From NCBI GenBank assembly GCA_021904315.1, contig CM038920.1, forward strand, positions 9,114,001 to 9,178,000: 64,000 nucleotides of DNA, in the 5' to 3' direction. The notes beneath the pieces were generated by a model. That model saw nothing but the letters and a program-made list of their open reading frames with translations. It had not been told where the DNA came from and made no database searches. The translations under genes were made by a program, and so were the position numbers. Origin of the DNA: Sphagnum magellanicum. Lineage: Eukaryota > Streptophyta > Sphagnopsida > Sphagnales > Sphagnaceae. How positions within the stretch are numbered: the first letter of the stretch is position 1; the number at the start of each line of letters is the position of its first letter. This document shows, piece after piece, positions 60,149 to 64,000 of the stretch.

Positions 60149-60820
60149 TTATGCAGCAAATTTGGTCTTGATATGCTCCACTGCATTCTCGCTCAATCCG
60201 AACGCTTTCTCCAACACAACGTCGCTGATCCCAGACCCGAACAGAGCTGCAGCTTGTGCCTGCACTCCCGGGTTCTGGCAGTTTAACGCGGCGATGGCGG
60301 TGGCTTTGCCTTTGCACACGTTGAGCTCGAAGTGCAGAAGACCTCTGGGGAACACAAACACATCACCCGCGCTCACAGTTACGGCAAACAGCTTGTTGTC
60401 GGTGCTCACGAACCCCACCAACAAAGAGCCCTCCACCACGAACAAGATCTCAGAAGCCCGGGGGTGCGTGTGGGGTGGGACGAGGCCTCCTTGAGCGAAG
60501 TCGAGGCGTGCCATGGAGATGCCGAGAGTGTTGAGGCCGGGAAACTGAGGCGCAAATGCTGGAGTGACGGCACTTCCGGCTGCGTTATTGGTGTTTCCGG
60601 AGGTGGCCAAGCCATGGAAAACGAAGTCATTTGCCGTCACAGCTGCCGCGCTCTTACAAACCAAACCGTTGACGAGGGTGGTGCTGGCCAAGTCTGCTAC
60701 ACAGAAGTCTTGTTCTGGGTCAGCATCTGATGCTATGGCCATCATGGGTGAGAGAGCTAATTGCAGCACGAGAAGTGCTACTGTAACATGATGCAAGTAG
60801 GCTGAGAACCTTCTCGCCAT
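60149..60820 (-). CDS. Germin-like protein 3 (secreted cupin)
   Basis: 223 residues, intronless, start ATG at 60818-60820 (MARRFSAYL). Signal peptide 1-30 (AIA|SDADPEQDFC). Cys40-Cys55 pair; metal ligands His117, His119, Glu124 and His163. Residues 59-168 are identical to gene 2, and so are residues 182-223. Between these lie five changes in thirteen residues, including Gly169-to-Cys and Ser181-to-Cys, which give two cysteines not found in gene 1 or gene 2. They follow the last metal ligand by 6 and 18 residues and could form a new disulfide. A normal TATA box lies upstream. It is a recent duplicate of gene 2 in the same orientation, 24 kb away. Confidence 0.95.
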   Translation of the reverse strand: MARRFSAYLHHVTVALLVLQLALSPMMAIASDADPEQDFCVADLASTTLVNGLVCKSAAAVTANDFVFHGLATSGNTNNAAGSAVTPAFAPQFPGLNTLGISMARLDFAQGGLVPPHTHPRASEILFVVEGSLLVGFVSTDNKLFAVTVSAGDVFVFPRGLLHFELNVCKGKATAIAALNCQNPGVQAQAAALFGSGISDVVLEKAFGLSENAVEHIKTKFAA

Positions 60821-61008
60821 TATGTGGAAAAGCAGTCCTGCACGGAACTCTGTTAGTACTTGTCGGAATTCGGTCGAGTACAGTAGAGGTGTTATATGGG
60901 TCCAAAGAAATATATGACGAAGGACACTGATGTTGAGCTCGCAATGGAAGAAGTGGTGTGAGCAACAGAAGGTCGTAGTGGATTGTGCGGTGATGAAAGA
61001 GCACGCTG

Positions 61009-61019
61009 GTGGATTTATA
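61009..61019 (-). promoter_or_regulatory. TATA box of germin-like gene 3
   Basis: Minus-strand GCTATAAATCC, about 190 bases before the ATG. The aligned site of gene 2 has lost the consensus T. Confidence 0.6.
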
Positions 61020-64000
61020 GCCGTGTTGAGATGAAGTGGGATGAATCATGGCGGAGGGCGTTGGAAAGTGCAGTATTTCCATTCAGAAGTAGTCAACGCC
61101 GTGGAGGAAATCTCTTCTCTGTGCTGTTGAACTGATCCTAGAGGTGAAAAGCGTCAATTCCGGCTGACGGCTGTGATGGCAAGTGGCGACTTCATTTCCT
61201 CCAATTTTCATGCTCTCTCAAGGATTGTGAAAACTGTGGTTTTTCCACAGAATTGCAATTGGAACACTGGGCAATAGCGAGTTTTTCGGCTTATGCAACG
61301 CTCGCTTAGCCCTTCCTTCGCCTCTTTCTCTGGCATGTCTTTTAATGTACATGCACCTCCATATAAAAAATTAAACAAATTATTAAAAAAAACGGAAAGT
61401 CTGAAATTAGGATATTCCCATTAGGATATTCGGATATATCTTTGAGAGTGCAAACAACCATTTTCAACTCTGAAAGCCAATAATCAACCAGAGCCATTTT
61501 ATTTAATTGAAAAAAAAAGTTGTCACAAATTCAATAATGTTTTGGAAAAAATCGACTCATAAAGTTGAATTTAAACTCTAAAATTAGTAAGTGTCCATTC
61601 CAGTAATTAAGGTTTGAGAGTTCATAGCAGATGTCTTCCTACGTCGTCCACAACCATTTTCAACTCTGAAAAGCAAATAATCAACGCCAAGAAGTTGAAG
61701 CAGAGATTTCTTGCTATGATTATTCATAACCCTTACTAAATGTGTCACAATTTGTAGAAACCTACAAGAGGGGCAAGATTATCATTGGAGGATACCCACT
61801 TCCCCCATCCATCAAAAGTAAACGACCTACTAATAAGCCAGGTACCTTAGCCTAGGGTCAGTTTTCACATTGACAAAACTAATATTTCTTTTTTTCAAAA
61901 AATGAATTCGTCTTGTAATTTTGAAATTACATATTTTTCCATTATCTACTATAGTATTGTGTTATGAGTAGTGAAATTATTCAGAGAGTAGCCTATGATA
62001 ATTATGATGATGATTTTCAACATGTCAACTTCATATTTTCACAAAATTTCATTTCACTATTTTGAGGATTATTTAATGACGAAACTGATCTTAGGGTGAG
62101 GTAGTCTTGACAAATTGTGTCAATGAAACTCAGAATCTTGGGGCTTGCCTTGAGTGAAAAGCTGAGGGGGGTCTTTGGGAATATACACCCCTACTCCCTG
62201 CCCTTGCAATTAGCCCAGGTCAAAAATGGTTACAAACAGTGAGAAAAGTATAAATTTCTAAGAGTTGAGACTCAATAAGACTGCTGAACAGAGAGTCGTA
62301 AATGATAACTTTATTTTTATTTTGGGGTGGGACCCTGGAGGGGATATTTTTGGCCCCTTCCCTTTCTAGAGGGTGGGGTAGATAACTACCTCTCCAGGGT
62401 GAATGGTAATTGACTTGTGAAACTAGCCACCTCACTATCACTTAGTGATGTCAATGTAGTTCGTTGAGTTAGTTGAATCATATGTAAGCTTGTGTTTGCT
62501 TACTTCTTCTTGAGTCCTTGTTTTCTCCAAGCAGCTCTATTTGTCCCATATTGTTTGAGCACATTTCAACTTGCATCTATATAAATAACGAAAGGGGGAT
62601 AACAGGTCTTTATTTTAAAGAGTGAGGGGGCAAAGTGATGTTTCTATTTGTAACTACGCATAGTTTTAAAAAATTGATGATGGGCCAATCAATATGGCTC
62701 TTCTAATTTTTTTAAATAGAAAAGACAGCTATGGTGACACCCATGAACTAATTAATAGAAAGAAACATATACTACCATATTATTCTAAAATAGGGAATTG
62801 TGTTCTCTTGAAAGGTATTTTGGGAAGCCAAGAGACTTTGTGGTAAAATGTTACAGAAATGTAGGAAAATAGTCTTGGAAGGATGGCATGACAATTACCT
62901 TAAGGTCCGACTGAGTAAGAAAATGCAAGTGGTGAGCAAATGTTTTTATATGTATGAAATTGTGCATTGTTGCAAATTCTTGCGAACATTTGACAATAAA
63001 TTCTAAATATCTTTACAAATTGCTAGATTTTTATACTTTGCCATTGAGTAGGTAGCTGAAAAATATAAGGATGTTCAAAAACTATTTTTTCATAATTTTT
63101 ATAAGCCAAACTTGGCTAAATTGGCTTATGGATGATAATCACCTCAACTACATCACAAAATATTTTAAAAACACTAGTGGTGAATATAAGGTGGTAAACA
63201 AAAATTAATCATATTATGTACATGTGTATGGCACATTATGGACACACTAAAAGGAGCTAGGGGCACAAGGTCAAATTTGTTTCCAAGGATTAGATATAAC
63301 ATATAGGGTTCATATGTTGGTCTAGTTTTCTAAAATTTTCATTTTTCATACCCAACATACAACTTGGTGCAAGATATAAATTTTTTTAATCTTTGTTTTA
63401 TATCATTTACATTATGCACTCATGCTTTGAAACACATAAAAATGAATAACAAATTTAGTATAGACACATTTTCAAAAGGTCAAAAACTTTTTCGAACTAG
63501 TGTTTTGCAATTCTTCCTTTTGAAAAGCATCTTTCCTACCAATTTCGACACTATACAATTTATTTGAAAGTTCTTTAAGTTTGGGTTTGAACTAGATTTT
63601 GTCAATTTTAAACCCAAGTTTGGTTTTAATTGTACTATATTTTTAAAAATTCAAGAACCTTTGGCCTTGGTTCGAAAATTGGATTTAATTCAATGCATAC
63701 AATAGACTCCCTCAATGCTAAAAATTGTATGAGTAAAAAGTTGCACAACAAATTTAAACATTGTTTTATATATGTACAAAGTTTAACAACTAATTAATAT
63801 TAATGCTTAACTATAAAATTTAGCCTACTTCTCAACTTTTAAAGGAAATTCAACTTTCCTACCTAAAAATCTTGATCCCACTCTTAAGAATGTTTTTCCA
63901 TGCAATTCCAGTTCTAGCAAAAGATTAGTCCATATTCAATCTTTGTGTTGGTTCCAACAAAATAGTGTGAAATTGGATGTGGGTCACAAGAACTTGGACC
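61020..64000. other. Upstream flank of gene 3 and AT-rich intergenic
   Basis: Similarity to the upstream DNA of gene 2 fades near 61130. A third R3 copy lies at 61890-62097. No other gene or element recognised to the end of the window. Confidence 0.5.
61890..62097 (+). repeat. Dispersed repeat R3, copy 3
   Basis: Direct match to 28010-28206 and inverted match to 23838-24045. Confidence 0.65.

Overview
The window is nuclear DNA of a land plant. The evidence is a chromodomain Ty3/gypsy retrotransposon primed by initiator tRNA-Met, three germin-like protein genes, a gene with short GT-AG introns and a plant telo-box upstream, and a Tourist-type MITE. The simple germin-like genes and gene-poor, AT-rich spacers loosely suggest a seedless plant (bryophyte, lycophyte or fern), but I cannot name the organism.

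Host genes are few and widely spaced. 4.05 kb: a GC-rich, intronless gene for a small secreted eight-cysteine protein of unknown family. 6.5-8.3 kb (+): an intronless NKAP (SynMuv-domain) nuclear protein gene. 11.5-13.7 kb (-): a split gene for the ribosome-assembly factor MRT4. I assembled seven exons from the sequence; the last exon is not secure. 29.7 kb (+), 35.8 kb (-) and 60.1 kb (-): three germin-like protein genes. The second and third are recent duplicates that also share flanking DNA. Around 40.3-40.9 kb (-) lies an unrecognised, apparently broken reading frame with a 36-bp in-frame repeat.

The rest is mobile or repeated DNA. 18.3-21.9 kb: a decayed LINE (endonuclease, reverse transcriptase, terminal CCHC). 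22.0-22.3 kb: a 307-bp MITE with TAA target duplications. 45.0-47.6 kb: a 2.57-kb element bounded by about 0.4-kb inverted repeats, carrying a 51-codon ORF. 48.2-49.4 kb: a hAT-like transposase relic. 49.9-57.9 kb: a nested pair, in which a very young, intact Ty3/gypsy chromovirus (943-bp LTRs with one mismatch, one 1496-residue ORF) sits inside an older solo LTR of the same family. The solo LTR is itself flanked by the 5-bp duplication TCACA. There are also at least ten tandem arrays (units of 20 to about 350 bp) and several dispersed repeat families occurring in both orientations.

No operon-like co-operation is expected or seen. The clearest biological themes are ribosome/RNA housekeeping (NKAP and MRT4, convergent neighbours), duplicated secreted cupins, and a recently active retrotransposon. 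I found no convincing new multi-gene system. The most novel-looking items are the nested chromovirus, the long-inverted-repeat element with its small ORF, the 40-42 kb repeat-built locus, and the diverging germin-like pair.
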